Assembly (NCBI GenBank): GCA_965217075.1
Contig: CBDCHC010000010.1
Coordinates: 1 to 64,000 of the forward strand
Length of the DNA stretch: 64,000 bases
Origin: CBDCHC01 sp965217075
GTDB taxonomy: Bacteria; Pseudomonadota; Gammaproteobacteria; PS1; Pseudothioglobaceae
Direction of reading: 5' to 3'
In this document: positions 44,283-53,716 of the stretch, piece by piece
Layout: each line of letters opens with the position of its first letter
Numbering within the stretch: the stretch's first letter is position 1
The notes under the pieces: model-generated
The model's input: only the letters and a program-made list of their open reading frames with translations
What the model was told of the DNA's origin: nothing
Database searches by the model: none
Translations under genes and position numbers: made by a program

Positions 44283-44699
44283 ATGTTAGAGTATATATTT
44301 TTTAATTCATCCTTAACTCGTGAATTTATAAGTTATCTTGATGAGAATAAAATAGATTATGCAAATCAGACTGATGATAGTTTTGGCACTATACAAGGAA
44401 GTATTATCAGTATTGCTGAAGATACAAAAGACAGTCATTTAAATGAGTTACAATATTTATATGATACCTTGCAAGTAAAGCAGGAAAATATCTTAGAATC
44501 GAGTGGTGATGCTTTATTAACCAATGTGGCTGGCATGGAAGTTGCCCTTAAAAATGGTAAAACATGCACTATAAAGATTAATCCAGAAATAGTAAGTAAA
44601 ATACTTACAGTGATAAGTTTTGAAGAACTACAAAGCTTTGTAAATGATATTACAAATTGTGTACAAAACCCTGATGACAAACCTGTTTGTAAAAAATAA
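44283..44699 (+). CDS. Conserved-looking cytosolic protein after SQR, function unknown
   Basis: 138 residues, no signal peptide or membrane helix. It begins MLEYIFFNSSLTREFISYLDE and ends with CVQNPDDKPVCKK, with four Cys-free central segments (GDALLTNVAGMEVALKNGKT). No motif recognised. It starts 12 bases after the sqr stop on the same strand, so it is probably expressed with it. An assisting role in sulfide oxidation is possible but unsupported. Confidence 0.6.
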   Translation: MLEYIFFNSSLTREFISYLDENKIDYANQTDDSFGTIQGSIISIAEDTKDSHLNELQYLYDTLQVKQENILESSGDALLTNVAGMEVALKNGKTCTIKINPEIVSKILTVISFEELQSFVNDITNCVQNPDDKPVCKK

Positions 44700-44745
44700 T
44701 ACTAAATAAGATTTAATAAAGAATAATTACTAAGTTAATCCGTAT

Positions 44746-46146
44746 TTATTGCATATTATCTTTATTTATTTTAATAATTTTGGACTTAATTTTACCGTCT
44801 GTTAATTTTGTAGTTATAACATCGCCAAGCTTAATTTGAGCTATAGAGCGAATACTACGGTTATTTATACTAGTAATACTATAATTTCTAATTAAAATTT
44901 TCAATGGATCCAAGTAATCAAGTGCGTCAATATTTTTAATTAATTGCTGTTGTTTGTGGTTAATAGTATTACGCATCATAGATAATAATTTATTATTAAT
45001 GGCGATTAACCGCTGACTGTTAACTTTAACTGGTTCAATTGATTTTATTATCAACTGTTTATAATAAAAATTATTAAGTTGCTTATTATTAATTATTTTT
45101 TCCTGCAAGCTGTGTTTTTTTAGTTTATTTGTTAATACTTGTAATTGGGTGTTTTGCAGCTTAATCTTTATTTTAATGGCATTTATAAGTCTTGCTAATA
45201 AATTATCAATAACTTGGTATTTATTGTAAAAGTTAGGGCTGCTAATTTGATTATTTATTTTTATCAATAACTCTTGCATAATTGATAATTGTTGTTTAGC
45301 TATATTAACAATACGCAACTTATTATTCATTACCTGCTGCAAAATTACCATTTTATCTGGTACTGCCATAGCAGCAGCAGCAGATGGTGTCGGTGCCACT
45401 TTATCGCTAACAAAATCTATTAAGGTAGTATCTGTTTTATGCCCTATACTACTTATTACTGGTGTTTTTATAGCAAATACTGCTCTAACCAAACCTTCGT
45501 CATTAAAGCACCATAAATCTTCTCTACTTCCTCCGCCTCTAGCTATTATTAATACATCACATTTATTATCCTTATCTGCCTTTTGTATTGCATAAATTAA
45601 CTTACCTGCTGCCAAATCTCCTTGAGTTAAACTATCATATACAATAATATGCACAAATGGATAACGCTTGCCAATAATACTAATAATATCATTAATTACG
45701 GCTCCACTTTTAGCAGTAATAACTCCTATAGTGCTTATATGTAGTGGCAATGGTTTTTTATTTTTTTCTGCAAATAATCCTTCTTTAACTAATTTTGCTT
45801 TTAATTGCTCAAAACCAAGTTCTAAATTACCTACACCCATTATCTCTATACTACTAATTATTAATTGAAAGTCTCCACGATTCTCATAAATATTAGTAGC
45901 TGCACGTACCATAATTTGCAAACCATTTTCTAATTTAAATTGTAATTTGTAAACAGAAAGCCTAAATAAAGCACAATGAATTTGACTGTCATCATCTTTA
46001 ATAGAAAAATAAATATGACCAGAGCTAGGTGTGCTGATATTTGACACTTCTCCCTGTACCCAAACTAATGGAATATATTTAGTTATGGCTTTATTGCATA
46101 GTTGCAAAAAATTTGTAACCGAATAAATTTCATCTATATTAAACAT
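44746..46146 (-). CDS. xseA: Exodeoxyribonuclease VII large subunit
   Basis: 466 residues. The N-terminal OB fold (LVWVQGEVSNISTPSSGHIYFSIKD) is followed by the catalytic domain with IGVITAKSGAVINDI, LIIARGGGSREDLWCFNDE, VISSIGHKTDTTLIDFVSD and ApTPSAAAAMAVP, all hallmark blocks. A Lys/Gln-rich coiled coil fills 280-410. With XseB it degrades single-stranded DNA in repair. It overlaps the smr gene by 8 bases. xseB is not nearby. Confidence 0.94.
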   Translation of the reverse strand: MFNIDEIYSVTNFLQLCNKAITKYIPLVWVQGEVSNISTPSSGHIYFSIKDDDSQIHCALFRLSVYKLQFKLENGLQIMVRAATNIYENRGDFQLIISSIEIMGVGNLELGFEQLKAKLVKEGLFAEKNKKPLPLHISTIGVITAKSGAVINDIISIIGKRYPFVHIIVYDSLTQGDLAAGKLIYAIQKADKDNKCDVLIIARGGGSREDLWCFNDEGLVRAVFAIKTPVISSIGHKTDTTLIDFVSDKVAPTPSAAAAMAVPDKMVILQQVMNNKLRIVNIAKQQLSIMQELLIKINNQISSPNFYNKYQVIDNLLARLINAIKIKIKLQNTQLQVLTNKLKKHSLQEKIINNKQLNNFYYKQLIIKSIEPVKVNSQRLIAINNKLLSMMRNTINHKQQQLIKNIDALDYLDPLKILIRNYSITSINNRSIRSIAQIKLGDVITTKLTDGKIKSKIIKINKDNMQ

Positions 46147-46636
46147 TTTTCAGTTTAATAAAAACAGCCCCAGTTCCGCCAAAATTAGCTGGGCATGAGC
46201 AAATAACTACTACTTGTGGGTGTTGTTTTAAATAATAAAAAACTTGATTTTTTAGTTGTGGAGAATTAGAGCCATAACCCTTGCCGTGAATAATATGTAA
46301 ATATTTTTTATATTGATTATAATAAATAAACTCAGCTAAGAGTTTGCAGCTTTCTTCCTTAGTTTTACCATGTAAATCAATCGATGCTGTTGCAACTATT
46401 TTTCCTTGTTGCATTCGTTTTAAATATGTTTTACTAATACCTTTATTGTACAATAATTTATTATTAGCATCATATTCTATAGCAGAAATAATGCTATATT
46501 GTAAAAATTTTGGGTGCTTTAATCTATCTGTTGCTTGTTTGATCCATTTATCTGTAGTTTTTAGCTTATCAATAGTATTTCTAAATAAATCTATATCTGC
46601 TTTATTTATATTACTATAATGCTTTGATTCTGGCAT
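46139..46636 (-). CDS. Smr-domain protein
   Basis: 165 residues. The C-terminal half is an Smr domain: IDLHGKTKEESCKLLAEFIY, then LHIIHGKGYGSNSPQLKNQV and the end FGGTGAVFIKLK. The DLHG and HGKG motifs form the putative nuclease site. E. coli SmrA/SmrB relatives cut DNA or collided-ribosome mRNA. The first 80 residues are charged and helical. Its start overlaps the rpsT end by 23 bases. Confidence 0.88.
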   Translation of the reverse strand: MPESKHYSNINKADIDLFRNTIDKLKTTDKWIKQATDRLKHPKFLQYSIISAIEYDANNKLLYNKGISKTYLKRMQQGKIVATASIDLHGKTKEESCKLLAEFIYYNQYKKYLHIIHGKGYGSNSPQLKNQVFYYLKQHPQVVVICSCPANFGGTGAVFIKLKNV

Positions 46637-46874
46637 TTAAGCGAGATTTTTTACGCGCTGCAAGATTTTTATGAATAAGTCCTTTACTAACAGCGCCATC
46701 AAGAACTTGTTGCATATTGGTAAAATTACTAGTCGCTTCTTCTTTATTTTTAGCATCAATAGCATATGAAACCCTTTTAATCATAGTACGCATTTTTGCT
46801 CTAATTGCCGCATTATGTTTATTGCGAGTTACTGCTTGTCTGGCTCTCTTTTTAGAACCTGCTAAATTTGCCAT
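46614..46874 (-). CDS. rpsT: 30S ribosomal protein S20
   Basis: 86 residues, highly basic: MANLAGSKKRARQAVTRNKHN at the start, then RTMIKRVSYAID and GLIHKNLAARKKSRLNARIKAL at the end. Both ends are diagnostic of S20, which binds 16S rRNA early in 30S assembly. It precedes smr and xseA on the minus strand. Confidence 0.97.
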   Translation of the reverse strand: MANLAGSKKRARQAVTRNKHNAAIRAKMRTMIKRVSYAIDAKNKEEATSNFTNMQQVLDGAVSKGLIHKNLAARKKSRLNARIKAL

Positions 46875-46908
46875 AATTTATATTAACTTAAAAATATTAA
46901 AATTTTAC

Positions 46909-47523
46909 CTAATTATAAGCCAAGTATTCATGTTTTTTTAATTGTTTAAGTATTTTTTGTTTATTAAAAATCAAATACCACATATTGCCTCCTGTGGCTT
47001 TCCATAAACTAACAGAACGTATACCAGCAAATAACAAAGCTCTAATATAATCAGCAATTTGTTGATTTTTTAAATAACTCTCCTTGCCGTTAATAATAAT
47101 GGTTGGCCTTAATTTACCAATAGTATTTTTATATATAATAGCTAAAGCAGCAACAGAATTATGACTATTAATATCAAAATTAGTTTCTTTTAATTTATTA
47201 ATTTCTATAGCGATAGTAGCTAACATTTTTTTTTTTCTCATTAGCTTTTTTTCTAACGCAATAAGAGCAAAACTATAAATTAAAATACTTTTACTGCTAA
47301 TAATATTTTTATTAAGAATATTTTTTAATGCAGCAATGCCAAAAGACAGTTCACTATAAGATTTATAGATCTTGTTAACATCTGTACTATCTTTTATTAA
47401 ACTAGCAATACTTGCCTCACAACTATCAGCATCACACTCACCTTTTAGGGCTAAATTATCAATCAAAGCTGTAATTTGCATAATAGATGCTAATGCTAAA
47501 ATCCTATCGTGTAATTTATTCAT
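46909..47523 (-). CDS. hflD: High-frequency lysogenisation protein HflD homologue
   Basis: 204 residues, all helical. The sequence DRILALASIMQITALIDNLALKGECDADSCEASIASL matches the HflD start, and FGIAALKNIL and LLFAGIRSVSLWKATGGNMWYLIF match its later blocks. HflD is a peripheral inner-membrane protein in E. coli that affects lambda CII. In gammaproteobacteria the gene usually follows mnmA, as here (6-base gap). Confidence 0.9.
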   Translation of the reverse strand: MNKLHDRILALASIMQITALIDNLALKGECDADSCEASIASLIKDSTDVNKIYKSYSELSFGIAALKNILNKNIISSKSILIYSFALIALEKKLMRKKKMLATIAIEINKLKETNFDINSHNSVAALAIIYKNTIGKLRPTIIINGKESYLKNQQIADYIRALLFAGIRSVSLWKATGGNMWYLIFNKQKILKQLKKHEYLAYN

Positions 47524-47529
47524 ATTTAT

Positions 47530-48594
47530 TTACTCTTTATCGTTAATAATTGCTCCGCCAATACAAATGTCATTATCATAAAAAACTACTGCTTGTCCTG
47601 GTGTTATAGCTTTTTGTTTTTTATCAAAAATAATTTTTATTTTATTTTCAAATTTACTAATTTTACAATACTCACCTTTAGCTCTATGTCTTATTTTTGC
47701 TAAATATTTATGATTATAATTAATTTTATCTGTTATTAAATATAATTTATTGCTGATAATTGTTTGATGATAAAGTAATTTTGAATTACCCTGTGCCACG
47801 ATTATCTGATTTTTACTAATATCTTTAGCAACTACAAACCAAGCTTTATCTGTATCGCCAAATCCACCTCCTATCTCTAAACCTTTACGCTGCCCTATCG
47901 TATAAAAATAAACTCCATTATGATGTTTAATAAAATTACCATGCTCATCAACTATATCGCCTTGTTTTGGTTTGATATATTTAGCTAAAAAATCACTAAA
48001 ATTACGCTTACCGATAAAACAAATACCAGTAGAATCTTTTTTGTTAGCTGTTATAAGCTCTGCCTGTTTGGCAATTTTCCTTACTGCAGCTTTTATTAGC
48101 CCTCCTAAAGGAAATATAGTATTTTTAAGCTGATATTGATTGAGTAAATATAAAAAATAAGTTTGGTCTTTATTTTTATCTATAGCTGTTTGTAAATAAT
48201 ATTTATTATTTTTAACTAAAATACGTGCATAATGACCTGTAGCAATTTTATCTGCGCCTAACTGTTTAGCATAATCTAAAAAAACCTTAAACTTAATCTT
48301 TTGATTACAAAGTATATCTGGGTTAGGTGTTAATCCTTTTTTATATTTATCAATAAAATCTAACCATACATCATGCCAATATTCACTGCTAAAATTAACA
48401 GTATGTAATTTTATTTTTAATTTATCTGCAACTAGTTGTGCGTCATGTAAATCATCAGCAGCATTGCAATTATAATCATCGTCTTCATCCCAATTTTTCA
48501 TAAATAATGCCTCAACATCATAACCCAACTGTTGTAATAATAATGCAGCAACAGAAGAATCAACACCACCAGACAAACCAACTATAATTTTCAT
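47530..48594 (-). CDS. mnmA: tRNA-specific 2-thiouridylase
   Basis: 354 residues. The PP-loop is GLSGGVDSSVAALLL at the N-terminus. The catalytic Cys pair is in NPDILCNQKIKF (~100) and STGICFIGKRNF (~195). ATGHYARI and FYTIGQRKGLEIGG are further family blocks. MnmA adds the 2-thio group to U34 of tRNA-Lys, -Glu and -Gln. It overlaps the end of the PhoH gene by 4 bases. Confidence 0.96.
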   Translation of the reverse strand: MKIIVGLSGGVDSSVAALLLQQLGYDVEALFMKNWDEDDDYNCNAADDLHDAQLVADKLKIKLHTVNFSSEYWHDVWLDFIDKYKKGLTPNPDILCNQKIKFKVFLDYAKQLGADKIATGHYARILVKNNKYYLQTAIDKNKDQTYFLYLLNQYQLKNTIFPLGGLIKAAVRKIAKQAELITANKKDSTGICFIGKRNFSDFLAKYIKPKQGDIVDEHGNFIKHHNGVYFYTIGQRKGLEIGGGFGDTDKAWFVVAKDISKNQIIVAQGNSKLLYHQTIISNKLYLITDKINYNHKYLAKIRHRAKGEYCKISKFENKIKIIFDKKQKAITPGQAVVFYDNDICIGGAIINDKE

Positions 48595-49478
48595 TTTTTA
48601 TAAGCCTGAATTATTTTATTGACTAAGTCATGTCTTTTAATATCAGCGTTTGTAAAATGACAAAATGCTATATCTCGCTCATTAGATAATACTTTAATAG
48701 CATCAAGCAAACCAGACTCTCTTGGACGCTCGATATCTATTTGACTAACATCTCCGGCTATTATCATCTTAGAATTAAATCCTAACCTAGTCAAAAACAT
48801 TTTCATTTGTATTTTAGTAGTATTTTGTGCTTCATCTAAAATAATAAAGGCGTTATTTAATGTTCTGCCGCGCATAAAAGCGAGTGGAGCTATTTCTATT
48901 ATATTTTGTCTTAACATTTTTTCTGTTAGACTATCTCCTAAAAAATCATATAAAGCATCATAAATAGGCCTTAAATACGGATCTACTTTATCATTTATAT
49001 CACCTGGCAAAAATCCTAATTTTTCTCCAGCTTCTACCGCAGGACGTACTAAAATTATTTTATCAATTAATAATTGTTCTATTGCTTCTACTGCTTTAGC
49101 CACTGCTAAATATGTCTTACCTGTGCCTGCAGGACCTATAGCAAAAATACAGTCAAATTTATCAATACTATCTATATAACTAAGTTGTGCTAAATTATTA
49201 ACTATAATACGTGTTTTAGTTAACTGAATAATTTTTTTATTAGTGCTGCTATATTCTTTTAATAAAAAATTTATATTATTTATGTGTATAGTTTGTTGTT
49301 GACTTAATTTGGTTAATATTAAAGCTGCTGCTTCTGCTTGAGTGCCTTTGATATGAAAATCTACTCCTTTGTTATTTATGACCACATTAAGTTTTTTTTC
49401 TAAAAAAATAATGTTAGCGTTAAGAGTTCCACATAGCTGATTAAGCTTATTATTATCTAAATTAAGGGTTAATTTCAT
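48591..49478 (-). CDS. phoH: PhoH-like ATPase (YbeZ type)
   Basis: 295 residues. Walker A is FAIGPAGTGKTYLAVAKAVE (~115), followed by RPAVEAGEKLGFLPGD, MRGRTLNNAFIILDEAQNTT as Walker B, and MIIAGDVSQIDIE. This is the PhoH/YbeZ core, probably an RNA-linked ATPase that usually accompanies ybeY; ybeY is not next to it here. Its ATG overlaps the start codon of the divergent deacetylase gene within CATG at 49476-49479. Confidence 0.92.
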   Translation of the reverse strand: MKLTLNLDNNKLNQLCGTLNANIIFLEKKLNVVINNKGVDFHIKGTQAEAAALILTKLSQQQTIHINNINFLLKEYSSTNKKIIQLTKTRIIVNNLAQLSYIDSIDKFDCIFAIGPAGTGKTYLAVAKAVEAIEQLLIDKIILVRPAVEAGEKLGFLPGDINDKVDPYLRPIYDALYDFLGDSLTEKMLRQNIIEIAPLAFMRGRTLNNAFIILDEAQNTTKIQMKMFLTRLGFNSKMIIAGDVSQIDIERPRESGLLDAIKVLSNERDIAFCHFTNADIKRHDLVNKIIQAYKK

Positions 49479-50451
49479 GCGTTTATTTTATCAAATATTA
49501 CTAATAATAATAATATTTATCACGAATTTAGCCAATGCTTGTGTGGTTTTATTATATCATCACTTTGATACTAAAACTCCACCTTCTACTAGTATTGATC
49601 CGCAATTATTTGCTCAGCATTTAAAGTACTTAAAAGATAATAATTTTAATGTTTTAAGTGTTAAAGAGCTAGTTAACAATATACACAACCAACACATGCT
49701 ACCGGATAAATGCGCAGTACTAACTGCTGATGATGCTTACATATCCATTTATAAAAACGCATTGCCGTTGCTTAAAAAATACAATATGACTATGAGTGTT
49801 TTTGTAGCAACTCAGGGTATTGATGATAATTATAAATCACTAATGAGTTACAAGCAAATGCAAAGCACTAAAAAGTATATATCATACTACAACCATAGTA
49901 CAGATCATAGTCATTTTTATACCCTAAATAAACAACAAATTAAAAATAATATTACCACTGCTCAAAAGAAATTATTATCTAAATTAAATACAGATAAAAA
50001 AATCTTTGCCTATCCTTATGGTGAATACAATTTACTCACCTACAATACAATAAAAGAATTAGGTTTTGTTGCTTTTGGACAGCACTCAGGCACTATTAAC
50101 ATAAATAGCGATTTATATGCTCTTCCTAGATTCCCAATGACAAATAAATATGGCGCTATGCCAAATTTTATTACCAAAATTAATACTATAGCTATGCCAC
50201 TACTAAATAGTTCACCAATTTCTTCTGTAGTTACTAGCAACCCACCAACACTAAAACTTCAATTTACTAAAAAAATAATAATAAGCTGTTTTATACCTAA
50301 TAATAATTCAAATATTATTTGGCAAAAAAATACTGCACTTATCACAGCAACAAAAAAACTAATAAAAGGTAGAACAAAATATAATTGCACAGCAAAATCA
50401 CCACAAAAAAACCGATTTTATTGGTTCTCTAAACAGTGGTTGGTATTATAA
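49477..50451 (+). CDS. Exported polysaccharide deacetylase
   Basis: 324 residues. Signal peptide ILLIIIIFITNLANA, then CVVLLYHHFDTKTPPST. NodB-type motifs: LTADDAYISIYKNALP (the Asp pair) and YYNHSTDHSHFY (H[ST]xxH metal site), then FAYPYGEYN. It should remove acetyl groups from a cell-envelope or exported glycan. The C-terminal ~100 residues (KLQFTKKIIISCFIP ... WFSKQWLVL) look like a small beta domain of the kind that follows such deacetylases. Start codon overlaps that of phoH. Confidence 0.85.
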   Translation: MRLFYQILLIIIIFITNLANACVVLLYHHFDTKTPPSTSIDPQLFAQHLKYLKDNNFNVLSVKELVNNIHNQHMLPDKCAVLTADDAYISIYKNALPLLKKYNMTMSVFVATQGIDDNYKSLMSYKQMQSTKKYISYYNHSTDHSHFYTLNKQQIKNNITTAQKKLLSKLNTDKKIFAYPYGEYNLLTYNTIKELGFVAFGQHSGTININSDLYALPRFPMTNKYGAMPNFITKINTIAMPLLNSSPISSVVTSNPPTLKLQFTKKIIISCFIPNNNSNIIWQKNTALITATKKLIKGRTKYNCTAKSPQKNRFYWFSKQWLVL

Positions 50452-50471
50452 CTCAGGTATCTCTATTTATA

Positions 50472-50669
50472 TTAAACAGCCTTAACATTAGTGGCCTGTA
50501 AGCCTTTATCACCACTTTCTACTTCAAACTCAACTTCCTGTCCATCTTTTAAAGTTTTAAAACCATCAATCTGAATCTCACGAAAATGAACAAATACATC
50601 TTCACCATCTTCTTGTTCAATAAAACCAAAACCTTTTTTGGCATCAAACCATTTTACTTTACCTATCAT
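50472..50669 (-). CDS. Cold-shock protein (CspA family)
   Basis: 65 residues from the ATG at 50669, which has AGGAGA upstream; the frame continues 14 codons further but that part lacks homology. IGKVKWFDAKKGFGFIEQEDG holds RNP1 and DVFVHFREI RNP2, the RNA-binding motifs. Ends GLQATNVKAV. Acts as an RNA chaperone. Divergent from glnD with a 140-base gap. Confidence 0.95.
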   Translation of the reverse strand: MIGKVKWFDAKKGFGFIEQEDGEDVFVHFREIQIDGFKTLKDGQEVEFEVESGDKGLQATNVKAV

Positions 50670-50809
50670 GCGGATAACTCTCCTAAAAAAAAACAAAAAT
50701 AACATTAACAACTAAATTTAATAAAAAATCCAATTTATAATGAAGTTGGTTATTTTAACTATTTTTTTTAACCTGTGTGTCTATTTTTTAATAGGTATAA
50801 TCAAAAATA

Positions 50810-53287
50810 ATGAATAATATAGAGATATGGTCGCAAAAATTAGTCGATATTAAAAAACAACAAATTGATAGTTTCTTCAGTGATACCAATGTAAATGATG
50901 CTTTAATAAATTACAGTAATAGCGTTGATAAGCTAATAATTATTATATATAAATATTGTAATTTTAATAACCATTTATCATTAATTGCAGTCGGTGGTTA
51001 TGGCAGAAAAGAAATGCAACCTTATTCTGATATTGATTTATTAATATTAGCTGATAAAAAATACCAACAAATTTATCAACAAAAAATTGCAAAATTTATT
51101 GCTATTTTATGGGATATTGGCTTTGAAGTAGGGCATAATGTATGCAATCATCGGCAATGCAGCACAAACATAGAGGATGTTAGTATTATTACTAATTTAT
51201 TAGATAAAAGGCTAATAATAGGTGATAAAAAATTATTTGCTAAAATTTATAATGATTGGAGTTCACAGCATTTTTTTTTAGCAAAACAAAAGGAAAAACA
51301 ACAAAGACATAAAAAATTCTCTGGCAGTAGTTATTCTTTAGAGCCAAATATTAAAGAAAGTCCAGGTGGATTACGTGATATAGACACTATTATATGGTTA
51401 ATAAAATTTGCTAAAATAGAAATAAATAAAGAATTTATTACAGATAAAGAGAAACAAATACTAATAACGGGAAAAAACTTCTTAAATAAAGTACGTTTTG
51501 CACTGCATTATATTGCCAAAAAAAATGAAAATCGTTTATTATTTGATTATCAAATTAAAGTAGCAAAATTATTAAATTATTATGATAATCAGAGTAAAGC
51601 TGTTGAAATTTTTATGCATGATTACTATAAAAATATTAGTAAAATATTACAAAATAACGATATAATTTGGCAACTATTGCAAAATAAAATTATTAATTTT
51701 AAAACTATTGATAATGATTTTATTGTTAGTTATAACTATATAACAGCAAAACATTTAAATATTTTTAACAATAAACCAAGCTCTATGATTGCTATTTTTG
51801 CATTAATTGCAAAATATAATTATATAAAAGGGATTGAAATAAACACATTAAGAGAGTTAAGAAAAAATTTAAATATAATAGATCAAAATTATCATAAAAA
51901 ATACTTAAACAATAAGCAATTTATCTATATTTTACAACAAAAACATGGGGTAAATAAGGCCTTAAAACTCATGCATCGTTATGGAGTATTAGAGAGATAT
52001 ATTCCAGATTTTTCTCACATAACTGGTCTTATGCAGTATGATTTTTTTCATAGCTGGACGGTTGACGAACACAGTCTATTTGTAGTACGTAATTTACGTA
52101 GGTTTTTTATTAAAGAATATAGTAATGAGCTTCCTCTTTGTAGTGAAATTGCTACACAAATAATAAAGCCTGAATTATTAATTTTAGCTGGTCTGTTTCA
52201 TGATATTGGCAAAGGCAGAGGAGTATCTCACAGTGAATTAGGTGCAAAAATTGCAGTAAAATTTTGCCAGACACATAAATTAACTTATACAGATACAAAT
52301 GTAGTAAAAAATTTAATAGCTAAACACCTGCTTATGTCAAATTTTATTAATACTAAAGATATAAATGATATAGATGTAATAGCTAAATTTGCTAATATTG
52401 TTGGTAACACAGAATTGCTAAAAATGTTATATTTATTAACAGTTGCTGATATAAGGGCAACTAAAATAGAACTTTGGAATGATTGGAAAGATTTATTGCT
52501 AAGGAATTTATTTTATAGAACTACAAAATATTTAACAGCTAATACTGCTCAGCCAAAAAACATTAAAGAGCAAATAATAAATCAACAACAAGAGGTAAAA
52601 AAAGCGGTAATAGTTAGAGGGTATAATGCAAATATTATAAAAAAAATTATAACAAATTTGCCTAGTAATTATTTTGTATATTTTGAATTAAATGATATTA
52701 TTTGGCACTTTGATAGCATTGTCAACAATGCAAACAAAACAGTTATTAAAACTAAAAATAATAGCAATGGAATTACTGACTTATTTGTATATAGTAACGA
52801 CTTAAATGGCATGTTTTATTTGCTTATTAATGCATTGGAAAAATTATCTATAGATATTGTAGACGCTAAAATAATTACTACAAAAGATACTAAGACATAC
52901 AACACTATTAGCTTTCTTACTAAAAATAATAATGAAAATATTGCCCATAATGTACACAAGGCAATTAACGCCTCTATACAACAACCAAAACCTCCTAAAA
53001 TCAACACCAAGTATATATCTTTTGAATTTAATACTAAAATTAGTTTCTCTAAACATGCAAAATGGCGTCTAACAAAGGTAAATATTTGTACTACAGATAA
53101 GAAATCTTTATTATCTAATATAGCGTATATTTTTTATAAATTAAATTTTAAGTTAACTAATGCTATTATTTCAACACTTGGCAGTAGGGTTGAGGATAGT
53201 TTTTTTATTAGTTATAATAATAATTTTTTAACTAAAGAACAAGAGGATGAATTAAAAGAAAAATTAAAAAATATATTAAATAATTAA
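50810..53287 (+). CDS. glnD: Bifunctional uridylyltransferase/uridylyl-removing enzyme (PII sensor)
   Basis: 825 residues, a little short of the usual 850-900. The nucleotidyltransferase domain has AVGGYGRKEMQPYSDIDLLI (~60-80), the HD domain LAGLFHDIGKGRGVSHSELG (~465), and two ACT-type regions make up the last ~200 residues. GlnD modifies PII proteins in response to glutamine. A TATAAT at 50796-50801 lies only 8 bases before the ATG, so the transcript could be nearly leaderless if that box is used. Confidence 0.93.
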   Translation: MNNIEIWSQKLVDIKKQQIDSFFSDTNVNDALINYSNSVDKLIIIIYKYCNFNNHLSLIAVGGYGRKEMQPYSDIDLLILADKKYQQIYQQKIAKFIAILWDIGFEVGHNVCNHRQCSTNIEDVSIITNLLDKRLIIGDKKLFAKIYNDWSSQHFFLAKQKEKQQRHKKFSGSSYSLEPNIKESPGGLRDIDTIIWLIKFAKIEINKEFITDKEKQILITGKNFLNKVRFALHYIAKKNENRLLFDYQIKVAKLLNYYDNQSKAVEIFMHDYYKNISKILQNNDIIWQLLQNKIINFKTIDNDFIVSYNYITAKHLNIFNNKPSSMIAIFALIAKYNYIKGIEINTLRELRKNLNIIDQNYHKKYLNNKQFIYILQQKHGVNKALKLMHRYGVLERYIPDFSHITGLMQYDFFHSWTVDEHSLFVVRNLRRFFIKEYSNELPLCSEIATQIIKPELLILAGLFHDIGKGRGVSHSELGAKIAVKFCQTHKLTYTDTNVVKNLIAKHLLMSNFINTKDINDIDVIAKFANIVGNTELLKMLYLLTVADIRATKIELWNDWKDLLLRNLFYRTTKYLTANTAQPKNIKEQIINQQQEVKKAVIVRGYNANIIKKIITNLPSNYFVYFELNDIIWHFDSIVNNANKTVIKTKNNSNGITDLFVYSNDLNGMFYLLINALEKLSIDIVDAKIITTKDTKTYNTISFLTKNNNENIAHNVHKAINASIQQPKPPKINTKYISFEFNTKISFSKHAKWRLTKVNICTTDKKSLLSNIAYIFYKLNFKLTNAIISTLGSRVEDSFFISYNNNFLTKEQEDELKEKLKNILNN

Positions 53288-53301
53288 TTTTTTATGTATA
53301 A

Positions 53302-53336
53302 TTGACAACTTAATCAACATCGTAAATATTTTTACG
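53302..53336 (+). promoter_or_regulatory. Putative trxA promoter with overlapping inverted repeat
   Basis: A perfect TTGACA at 53302-53307 is followed by AT-rich sequence with TAAATA at 53323-53328 as a weak, closely spaced -10. The inverted repeat CGTAAA/TTTACG (53321-53326 and 53331-53336) covers the -10 area and could bind a regulator. The leader to the trxA ATG would be about 50 bases. Confidence 0.4.
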
Positions 53337-53383
53337 CATATCTTTTATAACTATTTTTTTTAACAATTAACAAATAATTATCT

Positions 53384-53710
53384 ATGAATAATAAAATAAA
53401 AACCATAACTGATGCTAGTTTTGAGGCTGATGTATTAAACGCTACTACTGCTGTTTTAGTAGATTTTTGGGCAGAGTGGTGTGCACCTTGTAAAGCTCTT
53501 GCACCTATACTTGATGAAATAGCGGATAACTATGATGGTAAGCTAGTTATAGCTAAACTAAATATTGATAAAAATGATAAATCTCCAGTAGAATATGGAG
53601 TGCGTGGCATACCTACTATGTTATTATTTAAAAATGGTGATGTCAAGGCTACAAAGGTTGGCGCTTTATCTAAGGCCGAATTAAGTGCCTTTTTAGATGC
53701 TAATATATAA
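53384..53710 (+). CDS. trxA: Thioredoxin
   Basis: 108 residues with the active site FWAEWCAPCKALAP (~30) and the cis-Pro loop VRGIPTMLLFKNG. The usual WCGPC is WCAPC here, a common variant. It reduces protein disulfides in the cytoplasm. rho starts 6 bases after its stop, the common trxA-rho order. Confidence 0.97.
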   Translation: MNNKIKTITDASFEADVLNATTAVLVDFWAEWCAPCKALAPILDEIADNYDGKLVIAKLNIDKNDKSPVEYGVRGIPTMLLFKNGDVKATKVGALSKAELSAFLDANI

Positions 53711-53716
53711 CATCTT

